Assembly: GCF_023923225.1 (NCBI RefSeq)
Contig: NZ_CP099489.1
Location: 4,402,001 to 4,466,000, forward strand
Length of the DNA: 64,000 nucleotides
Reading direction: 5' to 3'
Origin: Ornithinimicrobium faecis
Lineage (GTDB): Bacteria > Actinomycetota > Actinomycetes > Actinomycetales > Dermatophilaceae
Shown piece by piece: positions 24,269 through 35,132 of this stretch (position 1 is its first letter; each line of letters opens with the position of its first letter). The position numbers were made by a program, and so were the translations under genes. Under the pieces are notes generated by a model. It saw only the letters and a list, made by a program, of their open reading frames with translations, was not told where the DNA came from and searched no databases.

Positions 24269-25486
24269 ATGCGCACCCGAGAGATCGCCGAGCAACTCCG
24301 CCCCGAGCTGGTGGCCCTGCGGCGAGAGCTGCACCAGATCCCCGAGATCGGCCTGCACCTGCCGCTGACCCAGCGCAGGGTGCTCGACGAACTGGCCGAC
24401 CTCGACCTGGAGATCACCACGGGCACCGACCTGTCGTCGGTCGTGGCGGTCGTGCGCGGCCGCGGACCGGCACCACAGGGCCGGGAGGACAACCGCCCGG
24501 TCGTGCTCCTGCGCGGTGACATGGACGCCCTCCCGGTGACCGAGGAGTTGGAGCACCTGCCCTATCGCTCCACGCACGAGGGGCAGATGCACGCCTGCGG
24601 TCACGATCTGCATACGGCTGCCCTGATCGGTGCCGCCCGCATCCTGGACCAGATGCGCGATGACCTCGCCGGAGATGTGGTGCTGATGTTCCAGCCGGCT
24701 GAGGAGGGCCCCGGCGGGGCCGAGCCGATGCTGGCCGAGGGTTTGCTTGACGCCGCGGGCCGGCCCGTCGAGGCGGCCTACGCGATGCACGTCTCGTCCT
24801 CGGAGTTCCCGCTGCGCCAGTGGTATTCGTGCCCCGGCCCGATCATGGCGGCGGCCGACACGGTCCACATCGAGGTGACCGGCATGGGCGGGCACGGATC
24901 GCAGCCGCAGTTCTCGCTCGACCCCGTGCCGGTGCTGTGCGAGATCGTGCTGGCGATGCACACGATGGTGACCCGCAGTTTCGACCCGTTCGACACCGTG
25001 GTGCTCACCGTCGGCCGGATCGAGGGCGGCACCAAGGACAACATCATCGGCGACACGGCCAACCTGTCGGCGACCTTGCGCACCTTCTCGGCGGAGACCC
25101 GCGAGCTGGCGCTGGCCAACATCGAGCGCATCGCCACCCACGTCGCGGCCGCACACGGACAGGCGGCGCGCATGTGGACGACGGAGGCTTATCCCGCCAC
25201 GATCAACGACCCGGCGGAATATGAGCTGGCCCGCACCGCCGCGCAGGACCTGTTCGGCCCGGAGCAGTATGCCGACCGGCCGGCTCCGGAGATGGGCTCG
25301 GAGGACATGTCCTTCGTCCTCAACAAGGTGCCGGGTGCCTACTTCTTCGTCAGCGCGTGCCCGGCCGAGGACTACGTGAACGCTCCGACGAACCACTCAC
25401 CCCGGGCCGAGTTCGACGACGTCGTCGTGCCCGACGCAGCCGCCTGGTATGCCGAGGTGGCTCTTCGCCGGACCGCCCAGGGGTAA
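24269..25486 (+). CDS. M20-family amidohydrolase (N-acyl amino acid / hippurate hydrolase type)
   Basis: A 405-residue zinc aminoacylase. The metal and catalytic motifs are GDMDALPVTE, MHACGHDLHTAALIG and PAEEGPGGAEPML, with the dimerisation domain GMGGHGSQPQFSLDPV and EMGSEDMSFVL near the end. The family removes acyl groups from N-acyl amino acids. The start is ATG 24269, with AGGA 8 bp upstream. It sits before a symporter-amidase-LacI cluster on the same strand, separated by 153 bp that include a new promoter, so a shared amide-degrading role is plausible but transcription may be separate. Confidence 0.9.
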   Translation: MRTREIAEQLRPELVALRRELHQIPEIGLHLPLTQRRVLDELADLDLEITTGTDLSSVVAVVRGRGPAPQGREDNRPVVLLRGDMDALPVTEELEHLPYRSTHEGQMHACGHDLHTAALIGAARILDQMRDDLAGDVVLMFQPAEEGPGGAEPMLAEGLLDAAGRPVEAAYAMHVSSSEFPLRQWYSCPGPIMAAADTVHIEVTGMGGHGSQPQFSLDPVPVLCEIVLAMHTMVTRSFDPFDTVVLTVGRIEGGTKDNIIGDTANLSATLRTFSAETRELALANIERIATHVAAAHGQAARMWTTEAYPATINDPAEYELARTAAQDLFGPEQYADRPAPEMGSEDMSFVLNKVPGAYFFVSACPAEDYVNAPTNHSPRAEFDDVVVPDAAAWYAEVALRRTAQG

Positions 25487-25576
25487 CGCACGCGCTGACA
25501 GCGACCCGTCGCGCTGGGCGGTCGCAGCGATGACGCCCGTCCGCCCCAAGCCGAGGTAAAGACTCGGTTTCCACCC

Positions 25577-25626
25577 TTGTGCACGTCAGAACGACGCTGC
25601 TATGTTGCGGGCTGCAATCGTTTGCA
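25577..25626 (+). promoter_or_regulatory. Promoter with LacI-type operator before the symporter operon
   Basis: TTGTGC (25577-25582) and TATGTT (25601-25606) are 18 bp apart. TGCAATCGTTTGCA (25613-25626) follows: a near-perfect palindrome with the central CG and TGCAA/TTGCA arms preferred by LacI-family repressors. It overlaps the expected transcription start and ends just before the AGGAG at 25631. The LacI gene lies at the end of the same gene run, so it is the likely repressor. Confidence 0.75.
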
Positions 25627-25639
25627 CACAAGGAGAGTC

Positions 25640-27199
25640 ATGTCTGAGCTGCAGATCTGGATGACCATCGGCCTGGTCCTCTTCCTGGCCTTGATGGCCT
25701 GGTTGGGGTGGTTGGGCTTCAAGCGCACCAAGACCGTCGCCGACTTCGCGATCGCCGGCGCTGACATGGGGCCGGTCGTCCTCGGACTGGCCTTCGCCGC
25801 CACCTTCTTCAGCGCGGCGACCTTCGTTGGCTACACCGGCTGGGCCTACGGCTGGGGCCTGTCCTCGCTGTGGATCGTGCTCACCCTGATCCTGGCCTCG
25901 CCGCTCGGGCTCATCGTGGTGGCCAAGCGGGTGCGCGCCACCAACAGCCACCAGAACTCCCTGTCGCTGCCGGACTGGCTCGGCGACCGCTATGGCAGCA
26001 ACGTGGTGCGCACCTTCGTGGCCCTCGCCACGCTGTTCAACCTGTTCTACATCGGCGCCCAGCTCAGCGCCGGCGCACTGATCTTCGAGCAGCTGCTCGA
26101 TCTGCCCTATCTGGTCGGACTCGTCCTGATCGCGTCCATCGTCACGCTCTACACCGTCGGCGGTGGGTCCTTCGCGGACATCTACACCGACGCAGCGCAG
26201 GCCGTGCTGATGATCATCACCGGGCTGCTCGTGCTGGTCAGTGGCTTCTGGGTCTTCGACAAGGGCTTCAGCGGGATCATGCGCGAGGTCACCACAACCC
26301 TGGAGTCTCAGGGTCCGGAGATGGTCGCCATCGTCAACCCCGACTCGGGCATCTTCTATTCGATTCCCGCGATCGTCGGGGCGTTCATCATCCAGTTCGC
26401 CTTCTCCTCCCAGCCCCAACTGTTCAACAAGGTGCTGGCGCTGCGCGAGCCCAAGGACATGGCCAAGATGATCGTCACCTACGTGCTCTGCGCGATCGCC
26501 TTCCTCTCGGTGGTCTTCGGCGGCTTCTATGCCGTCGTCGTGGCACCCGGCCTCGAGATCGCTGACGAGGCGATCTTTGCCTATGCCCAGGTCGCCTTCC
26601 CCGTGGTCCTGGTCGCCCTGCTCGGCGTGACAGTGATGGCCGCGGCCATGTCGACCAGTGACGGCATCTTCGTGGTCATCTCCACCTCGGTGGCCAACGA
26701 CATCTATCGCAAGTTCCTGGTCGCCAAGGGCTTCCTGGGCAAGGGCCTGACGAGGGAGCAGGTCGACCAGCGCACCCTGTCGATCTCGCGCTGGGTCACG
26801 GTGCTGACCGGCGTCGCAGCCGGCGCCCTGGTCATCAACCCACCAGAGTTCATCGGCTCCTTCATCTGGATCGGCATCTCCGGCGTGGCCTCGGCCACCA
26901 TCGGCCCGATCCTGGTGGCGCTCTGGGCTCCCAAACTGGCCCGGACCAAGGCCGCGATCGCATCCTCGATCGGTGGACTGGTCTCCTACCTGGTGATCCA
27001 CCTGATCGGCTTCGAGGAGAGCACGATGGCCGCTGGTGCCTGGGCCGTCCTGATCGGGTTGGCGATCATGCTGGTCGCGGGCTACATCTTCCGCAACGAC
27101 CAGGACAACGCCAGTGCCGACCCCACCCACACACCATCAGCTGGCACAACATCACCAGCGATAACCCCCGGCGCCACACCCGGCCCCACGAACGCCTGA
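25640..27199 (+). CDS. Sodium:solute symporter (SSS family)
   Basis: A 519-residue membrane protein of about thirteen helices. The first helices (TFFSAATFVGYTGWAYGWGL) and the segment LSLPDWLGDRYGSNVVRTFV are typical of the SSS family, which couples Na+ to uptake of organic acids, amino acids or pantothenate. AAGGAGAG precedes ATG 25640. The C-terminal 30 residues are Thr/Pro-rich. Ten bases downstream starts a 58-residue membrane protein, then an amidase, all behind a LacI operator, so the symporter probably imports the amide or N-acyl compound that these enzymes hydrolyse. Confidence 0.9.
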   Translation: MSELQIWMTIGLVLFLALMAWLGWLGFKRTKTVADFAIAGADMGPVVLGLAFAATFFSAATFVGYTGWAYGWGLSSLWIVLTLILASPLGLIVVAKRVRATNSHQNSLSLPDWLGDRYGSNVVRTFVALATLFNLFYIGAQLSAGALIFEQLLDLPYLVGLVLIASIVTLYTVGGGSFADIYTDAAQAVLMIITGLLVLVSGFWVFDKGFSGIMREVTTTLESQGPEMVAIVNPDSGIFYSIPAIVGAFIIQFAFSSQPQLFNKVLALREPKDMAKMIVTYVLCAIAFLSVVFGGFYAVVVAPGLEIADEAIFAYAQVAFPVVLVALLGVTVMAAAMSTSDGIFVVISTSVANDIYRKFLVAKGFLGKGLTREQVDQRTLSISRWVTVLTGVAAGALVINPPEFIGSFIWIGISGVASATIGPILVALWAPKLARTKAAIASSIGGLVSYLVIHLIGFEESTMAAGAWAVLIGLAIMLVAGYIFRNDQDNASADPTHTPSAGTTSPAITPGATPGPTNA

Positions 27200-27209
27200 G
27201 GAGGACACC

Positions 27210-27386
27210 ATGTGGATCAACCCGATGCTGACCATCTGGCTCTATGGCACGATCTTCTCGCTCGTCCTGATCGTGTTCACGCTGTGGCTCTGGTATTGGC
27301 GCAACCCCGGTGACGATCACACCGGGCACGTCGCAGACCAGGGCGCCGAGGCCCAGGCCGCCGACCGAACAGACCTCGGCGCATGA
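27210..27386 (+). CDS. 58-residue single-helix membrane protein, probable symporter accessory subunit
   Basis: Starts at ATG 27210 with GAGGAGG six to seven bases upstream. After a short lead (MWINPMLTIWLYG) a strongly hydrophobic stretch with three Trp and one Tyr (about residues 9-30, LVLIVFTLWLWYW) is followed by RNPGDDHTG and an acidic tail. Small one-helix proteins often accompany SSS symporters. Its stop overlaps the amidase ATG (ATGA), and it begins 10 bp after the symporter stop, so the three genes form one translational unit. Confidence 0.8.
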   Translation: MWINPMLTIWLYGTIFSLVLIVFTLWLWYWRNPGDDHTGHVADQGAEAQAADRTDLGA

Positions 27387-28876
27387 GCCCAACACGCACG
27401 ACGCTGCCCAGCCAGCCCCTGGCCAGCCGGTCACTGACCGAGGTGCGGGCACGGGCTGAGGAGCTCGGTCTGACCCTCCACTCGAGCGAGGAGGAGCTCA
27501 CCCAGCGGCTCGCGGTCGACGAGGCAACGCTGGAGACCCTGCGCAGCTTCGACTCCGCAGCACCCGCTGACGCTGACGCTGACGCTGGCTCTGACGACGC
27601 TGGCTCTGCCGATGCTGGCACCACCGCACCCCGGTGGCACGGGCGACGACCAACTCCGCAGCCGCCCGAGCTGGAGACCGGCCGACGTCACGGACCGAGC
27701 TGGATCACCGTCTCCAACAACCCGCGCACGGTGCCCGGCGACGGCCCGCTGGTGGGCTGGGAGGTGGGCATCAAGGACCTGATGGCGGTCGAGGCTGCTC
27801 CGCTGACCGCGGGCACCCACGCACACCGGACCGGCCTGCCGCGCCGGGACGCGGTGGCTGTTCACGCCCTGCGCGCCGCGGGAGCCACCATCCGCGGCAC
27901 CACCAACCTGCATGCCCTGGCCTACGGCGCCACCGGCATCAGCAGCGACTGGGGCAGACCCACCAATCCCGCTGTGCCCGGGGCGATCCCGGGCGGCTCG
28001 AGCAGCGGCTCAGCGGCTGCCGTCGCCGAGGGCACGGCAGCCCTGACCCTGGGGACCGACACCTCGGGGTCCATCCGGATCCCCGCCGCCCTCTGCGGGG
28101 TCGTCGGCCTCAAACCCACCCGCGGCCTGGTCAGCCTCGAGGGCTGCCACCCGCTGGCTCCGACCCTCGATCACATCGGCCCCCTGGCCCGCACCGTCGA
28201 CGCCGTGGCGCTCGCCATGAGCGTCCTGGCCGGCTGGGGTGACTGGCACCTGCCCGAGGAACCGGAGGGCCCGGTCCGCATCGGCGTGCTCGGCGGCTAT
28301 TTCGCCCAGGGGCTGGGCCAACCCGTCCGTGCGGCCGTCGACCGGGCCTGCGAACGCCTGGCCGGCGCCGGTGTTGAGCTGGTCCCGGTCGAGATGCCGC
28401 TCGCGGAGCACATCCCCGGTGCCCAGATCGCCCTGCTCGGCACGGAGGCGGTGCAGAGCAATCTGGTCACCCTGCGCGAGCGAGGCGCCGACCTGCCCGA
28501 CGACGTGCGGCTGCGGCTGGAGGCCGGGCTGGCCAGGACGGACGAGCAGTATGCCGCCTCCGTCACCCTGGCAGAACGGTTCCGCGACCAGGTCAGCGCC
28601 GCCCTCGGGCAGTGCCACGCCCTGCTGTCCCCCACGACGGCCATCACCGCGACACCACCTGAGGTCACCCACGTCGAGGTCGACGGCGGGCAGGCCACGG
28701 TGCAGTTCTCCCTGACCCGCCTGACGATGCCGTTCAACTTCTCCGGCCACCCCGCCATCACGCTCCCCCTGCGGGAGGGGACCACCGACCCGGTGGGGCT
28801 CCAACTGGTCGGTCGCACAGGGGAGGACCAGGACCTGCTGGCGCTCTCGGCATACGTCGAGCAGATCCTGGCCTGA
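27383..28876 (+). CDS. Amidase-signature family hydrolase
   Basis: A 497-residue amidase. The Ser-cisSer-Lys triad is visible: Lys in WEVGIKDLM, the first Ser in PGGSSSGSAAAVAEG and the nucleophile in GTDTSGSIRIPAALCGVVGLKPT. The family hydrolyses amides such as indoleacetamide, allophanate or glutamyl-tRNA. The N-terminal 90 residues form a separate helical region with an Asp/Ala repeat (ADADADAGSDDAGSADAG). It is cotranslated with the membrane microprotein through ATGA. Uptake by the symporter followed by hydrolysis here is the simplest reading. Confidence 0.9.
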   Translation: MSPTRTTLPSQPLASRSLTEVRARAEELGLTLHSSEEELTQRLAVDEATLETLRSFDSAAPADADADAGSDDAGSADAGTTAPRWHGRRPTPQPPELETGRRHGPSWITVSNNPRTVPGDGPLVGWEVGIKDLMAVEAAPLTAGTHAHRTGLPRRDAVAVHALRAAGATIRGTTNLHALAYGATGISSDWGRPTNPAVPGAIPGGSSSGSAAAVAEGTAALTLGTDTSGSIRIPAALCGVVGLKPTRGLVSLEGCHPLAPTLDHIGPLARTVDAVALAMSVLAGWGDWHLPEEPEGPVRIGVLGGYFAQGLGQPVRAAVDRACERLAGAGVELVPVEMPLAEHIPGAQIALLGTEAVQSNLVTLRERGADLPDDVRLRLEAGLARTDEQYAASVTLAERFRDQVSAALGQCHALLSPTTAITATPPEVTHVEVDGGQATVQFSLTRLTMPFNFSGHPAITLPLREGTTDPVGLQLVGRTGEDQDLLALSAYVEQILA

Positions 28877-28915
28877 TTGGCCCGTCGCCGGCTGCGCCGA
28901 TGACAGAATGAGCCG

Positions 28916-30010
28916 ATGGTCAGCGAGGACAGGGGTGGACGCCGACGGGTGAAGCTCGCCGACGTCGCGGCCGAGGCGGGCGTCCACACGGCCACCGCCT
29001 CACGCGCGCTGAGCCCCCGCGATGACATCGTCGCCGCCGTCAGCCGAGAGAAGCGGGATCGCGTGCTGGCGGCTGCGCAGCGCCTGGGTTATCGACCCAA
29101 CCGGCAGGGACGGGCGCTGCGCACCGGTCACAGCCAGGTGCTGGGTCTGCTCGTCCCGCGGATCAGCGACACCGTGCTGTCCACCTTCTATGAGGGGATG
29201 CTCGCTGAGGCCCAGGGCTCCGGCTATTCGGTCGTGGTGGCCAACACGGCGGACAACCCCGAGCAGCGGGAGGGTTTCATTCGTGAGCTGGTCGAGCACG
29301 GCGTCGACGGGATCATCTACACCGACGCGCACCTCGGCGAGCCACCGCCCACCGATCACGGGGTGCCGGTGCTGCCGGCCTATCGCTTCTCCGAGCCGCC
29401 GGGGGGCGTTGTCGTGGACGACGAAGCAGGTGGTGCCCTGGTGGCCCGCCACCTGATCGAGGCCGGGCACGAGCACATCGCTCTGCTCGCCGGTTTCCCC
29501 TATGCGAGCTCGACGACCGGCCGCAGTCGAGGTTTCCTGACCGAGCTGGAGCGCCTGGGCCTCGACGTCGAGCGGGTGCCCGTCGAGCACGGCGGGCTGA
29601 GCGCCGCGGAGGGCCGGACGATCGCGGAGCGGCTGCTGGCTGCACCGGAGCCGCTGACCGCGGTCTTCGCCGTCGATGACCACCTGGCACTCGGGGTGCT
29701 CTCGGCGGTGCATCGGGCGGGTCTGACCCCGGGTCGCGACATCGCGGTGGTCGGCTACAACGACCTACCGGTGGCCCGCGAGCTGCCCGTGCCGATGAGC
29801 TCGGTGGCGGTGCCCCTGGACATCCTGGGTGCCCGCGCCGCCCGATCCCTGCTGGGGGCGCTGCGCGGCGACGCACCCGTCTCCGAACTGGTGGCACCCG
29901 AGCTGCGGGTCCGGGAGTCCTCGACGCGAGATCCCGCTGACGGCAGCAGTGCAGGTCACACGGCCGTTCCCGGCGCCGAGGATTCTGTCCGCCCCGCTCG
30001 CGGGACGTAA
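28916..30010 (+). CDS. LacI-family transcriptional regulator
   Basis: A 364-residue repressor. The HTH is VKLADVAAEAGVHTATASRAL (first 33 residues), followed by the hinge helix (DRVLAAAQRLGYRPNRQGRAL) and a periplasmic-binding-like effector domain (LGLLVPRISDTVLSTFYEGM to VGYNDLPVARE). It lies 39 bp after the amidase on the same strand. The operator TGCAATCGTTTGCA before the symporter gene matches what this family binds, so it likely represses the uptake-hydrolysis operon, and possibly itself, until the substrate is present. The last 35 residues are a non-conserved tail. Confidence 0.92.
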   Translation: MVSEDRGGRRRVKLADVAAEAGVHTATASRALSPRDDIVAAVSREKRDRVLAAAQRLGYRPNRQGRALRTGHSQVLGLLVPRISDTVLSTFYEGMLAEAQGSGYSVVVANTADNPEQREGFIRELVEHGVDGIIYTDAHLGEPPPTDHGVPVLPAYRFSEPPGGVVVDDEAGGALVARHLIEAGHEHIALLAGFPYASSTTGRSRGFLTELERLGLDVERVPVEHGGLSAAEGRTIAERLLAAPEPLTAVFAVDDHLALGVLSAVHRAGLTPGRDIAVVGYNDLPVARELPVPMSSVAVPLDILGARAARSLLGALRGDAPVSELVAPELRVRESSTRDPADGSSAGHTAVPGAEDSVRPARGT

Positions 30011-30019
30011 CCTGGGTCG

Positions 30020-31186
30020 GTGCCCATCCCCGCGGTCCTGACCGCCTGGCTCGTCCTCGCGGCGGTCCTGGCGACCAGCGGCGTCGGCAAGGTGCGCCAT
30101 CCCGAGGGGGCAGCGGAGGCTGCCGCCTCGCTGGGCGTCTCGGCGGCTCTGCGCGGGCCCGGCTGGGTGCGCGCCCACCCCTGGCTCGAGCTGGCACTGG
30201 CGGTCCTGCTCCTGGTCCTCCCCCACCCCTTCTCGGTGGTCACCGCCGCCGCCACCCTCGTCCTGTTCCTGGCCTATCTGGCCCTCGTATGCCGCGCGGT
30301 CGCCTCCGGCGCCGACATCACCTGTCACTGCTTCGGCTCGGTCGGGACCGGTGTGGTGGACGGCTGGACCGTGGCCCGCAATGCGGTGCTGGTTGCCCTC
30401 GGCGGGGTCGTCTTGGTTGATGCGGCCCTGGGTGAGTCCGCGCTCGCCCGGTTCGGCGCACTGAGCGGCAGCAGTGCCCGCGGCGGCAGAATCGATGCCA
30501 GCAGTGTCGATGCCGGCAGTGTCGGGGGTGACAACGCCTGGTGGTGGATCGTCGCGCTGGTCGTGACGGCGGTCGTGACCTATCTGGTGGTGCGTCCGGG
30601 CGACAGGGCCGACAGGGCGCGGGGCTCCTCACTGGAGCGCGCACCCGCAGCGGCCCCCGCGCTGCGGATGGCGATCCCGGACGTCCCCGTGTCGGTCGCG
30701 AAAAGCGCTGTGCCAGAGAGTGTTGCAGTGGATAGTGCTGCGGTGGATAGTGCTGCGACAGAAGCGGTGTCGGTGTCACTGCGCGACCTGGTCGCTGAGC
30801 GGCGGGCGTTGCTGCTCCTGCTCAGCCCTGGTTGCGGCCCCTGTCGGACGATCAGCGCTCACCTGAAGGACTGGTCACACGAGATGCCCGACACGGGACT
30901 CGTTGTGGCACATGCGATCAGCTTCGCGGCGATGCGGGAGTCGCAGCCCGCGTGGGAGCCGTTCTTCGCGCAGGACACCGAGGGTGCAGTGGCCCGGGCT
31001 TTCGACGACCCCGCTCGGCCGTGGGCCGTGCTGCTGGGCGCCGATGGTCGCGTGGAATCCGCACCGGCACAGGGTTACACCGCGATCGTGAGTCTGGTCG
31101 ACGACCTGCGCTCTGACCCAGACCAGGCCAACGCAGACCAATCCTCTAGTGGCCGGGCCTCCACTGATCAGATGGGGGCGCGCTGA
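30020..31186 (+). CDS. MauE/DoxX-like membrane protein fused to a thioredoxin-fold domain
   Basis: A 388-residue membrane protein. The first 150 residues have four helices of the MauE type, with the motif TCHCFGS between helices 3 and 4 as in MauE-like redox proteins. A fifth helix (WWWIVALVVTAVVTYLVV) and a flexible repeat-rich linker follow. The C-terminal domain has the CXXC active site SPGCGPC and the thioredoxin-like end PWAVLLGADGRV. A single-chain disulfide relay feeding electrons across the membrane is likely. The start is GTG 30020; TAACCT six bases before it overlaps the LacI stop and may be a leaderless promoter. Confidence 0.82.
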   Translation: MPIPAVLTAWLVLAAVLATSGVGKVRHPEGAAEAAASLGVSAALRGPGWVRAHPWLELALAVLLLVLPHPFSVVTAAATLVLFLAYLALVCRAVASGADITCHCFGSVGTGVVDGWTVARNAVLVALGGVVLVDAALGESALARFGALSGSSARGGRIDASSVDAGSVGGDNAWWWIVALVVTAVVTYLVVRPGDRADRARGSSLERAPAAAPALRMAIPDVPVSVAKSAVPESVAVDSAAVDSAATEAVSVSLRDLVAERRALLLLLSPGCGPCRTISAHLKDWSHEMPDTGLVVAHAISFAAMRESQPAWEPFFAQDTEGAVARAFDDPARPWAVLLGADGRVESAPAQGYTAIVSLVDDLRSDPDQANADQSSSGRASTDQMGAR

Positions 31187-31187
31187 C

Positions 31188-31691
31188 ATGGGCTGGTTGC
31201 TCGACGGTCCCTTCTGGATCGCCCTCAGTGGGCTCTTCCTGATCGCTATGGCGCGCGGTCAGGGCACCTACTGGTTGGCCCGGGTGGTGACCGAGCAAGC
31301 CCTCAAGCGCACCCACCCGGTCGAGGGCTGGCGGGCCAGCGTGCACGACTGGCTGCAGGGCGAGGGGCCACAGCGTGGCCGCGACGCGATCCACCGCTGG
31401 GGTCTGGTGATGATCCCGCTGTGCTATCTGACCGTGGGGTTCCAGACCCTCGTCCTCGCCGCGGCCGGGATGCTGCGGATCCGGTGGGTGGTCTTCACGC
31501 TCGTGCAGATCCCGGGGGCCCTGGCCTGGGGCCTGATCTATGCCACGATCGGCTTCGCCGTGTGGGAGGCCGCGCTGGCCGCTGTCGCAGGGTCCCCGCT
31601 CGCGCTGGTCGGCCTCGCCGCGATCCTGCTGGTCGTCGGGACCACGATCGTGCTGTCGCACCGCAGGAAGCGCGACCGGGCCCTGCCGTAG
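31188..31691 (+). CDS. DedA/VTT-domain-like small membrane protein
   Basis: A 167-residue protein with about four hydrophobic segments. GLFLIAMARGQGTYWLARVV and the later WGLVMIPLCYLTVGFQTLVLAAAG followed by FTLVQIPGALAWGLIYATIG match the DedA/VTT fold of flippase-like proteins, though it is shorter than typical DedA (about 200). It starts one base after the MauE-thioredoxin stop, so the two are probably cotranscribed. Tandem 16-bp repeats follow at 31705. Confidence 0.75.
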   Translation: MGWLLDGPFWIALSGLFLIAMARGQGTYWLARVVTEQALKRTHPVEGWRASVHDWLQGEGPQRGRDAIHRWGLVMIPLCYLTVGFQTLVLAAAGMLRIRWVVFTLVQIPGALAWGLIYATIGFAVWEAALAAVAGSPLALVGLAAILLVVGTTIVLSHRRKRDRALP

Positions 31692-31704
31692 CCACGCCCC
31701 CAAC

Positions 31705-31752
31705 CTTCAGGCACCACTGACTTCAGGCACCACTGACTTCAGGCACCACTGA
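31705..31752. repeat. Three perfect 16-bp tandem repeats spanning a stop codon
   Basis: CTTCAGGCACCACTGA is repeated three times without change (31705-31720, 31721-31736, 31737-31752). The third copy encodes the last codons and stop of the convergent alpha/beta hydrolase (TGA at 31739-31741). The repeat therefore grew outward from the gene end. Confidence 0.85.
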
Positions 31753-32551
31753 GCCACTGGTGCACCAAACCGGTCACCGCCTCCGGCTGGTCGAGCTGGA
31801 GCAGATGACCGGCCTCCGGGACGAGGCGCAGGTCCGCACCGGGGATCAGCGCCTGCAACCGGTGCGCGCGGTCGACCGGGATCCAGACGTCCTCGGTCCC
31901 CCAGGCAATCAGCACTGGCAGGTCGAGCCTCGGATAGAGCGTCTCGATCTCGTCGGTGTGCGTTTGATCTGCCTGGGCGATCTGCCGATAGAACGCCGCC
32001 TGCCCCACCTCGTCGGCCCAGGGCTCGGTCAGCCAGGACTCCTGCTCGTCGGTGAGGCCCCGGTGGGTGGCCCCAGCGAGGTAGGCGCGCAGCGCCCCGA
32101 GGTGGATCTGCTGCGGCAGCGCGCCGAAGACGTCGGCGTGCTCGCGGACCAGCGTGAAGAACGGCGACCCCCACGGCGCGAGCGCCACGACGTCAGCCAG
32201 CAGCAGGGAGCGGAACGGTGCGTCGTGCAGCAGGTGTGCCCGCAGCGCCACGGCACCCCCGATGTCGTGGGTCACGACGTGGGGCGCGTCGAGGTCCCAG
32301 TGCTCCATCAGGTCCGCGAACAGTTCACCCTGCACGTCCAGGGAGACCCGGTGGTCCGGGTGCTTGGAGGACTGCCCATAGCCCGGCATGTCCCACAGAT
32401 AGACCGTGAACTCCGGGACGAGGGACGCGGCGACGGCCTGCCAGACCCGCGACGACCACGGCGTGCCGTGACAGAAGACGACGGGCAGTCCCGAGCCAGA
32501 CCGCCCCCAGCGGACCACCTTGCCGTGCCAGTGGAACTCCTCGACGAGCAT
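31739..32551 (-). CDS. Alpha/beta hydrolase with aspartate nucleophile (haloalkane dehalogenase/epoxide hydrolase type)
   Basis: A 270-residue alpha/beta hydrolase. The oxyanion motif is VVFCHGTPWSSRVW, the nucleophile elbow is VTHDIGGAVALRA (Asp, not Ser), the acid is in IAWGTEDVWIPVD and the His in PEAGHLLQLDQP. An Asp nucleophile is the mark of epoxide hydrolases and haloalkane dehalogenases; ordinary esterases use Ser. The start is ATG 32549-32551, where homology to the fold begins (MLVEEFHWHGK); the longer open frame upstream is not conserved. It is divergent from the UvrA2-like gene. Confidence 0.85.
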   Translation of the reverse strand: MLVEEFHWHGKVVRWGRSGSGLPVVFCHGTPWSSRVWQAVAASLVPEFTVYLWDMPGYGQSSKHPDHRVSLDVQGELFADLMEHWDLDAPHVVTHDIGGAVALRAHLLHDAPFRSLLLADVVALAPWGSPFFTLVREHADVFGALPQQIHLGALRAYLAGATHRGLTDEQESWLTEPWADEVGQAAFYRQIAQADQTHTDEIETLYPRLDLPVLIAWGTEDVWIPVDRAHRLQALIPGADLRLVPEAGHLLQLDQPEAVTGLVHQWLSGA

Positions 32552-32714
32552 CAACCGATCGTAGGGGCAGGGTCCTGGGGAAGGCGACAAAAGAGGCCAC
32601 CCCAGCCAGGTATCAGGGTGGCGCGTGTCCACCGAGCCAGGCACACGGCATACCGGATCCTGTGCCGGACAATCTGGTCGTGGCTGTCGGAGGGTGGTGG
32701 CAAGATCGGGGACT

Positions 32715-35128
<2,414 letters not shown>

Positions 35129-35132
<4 letters not shown>

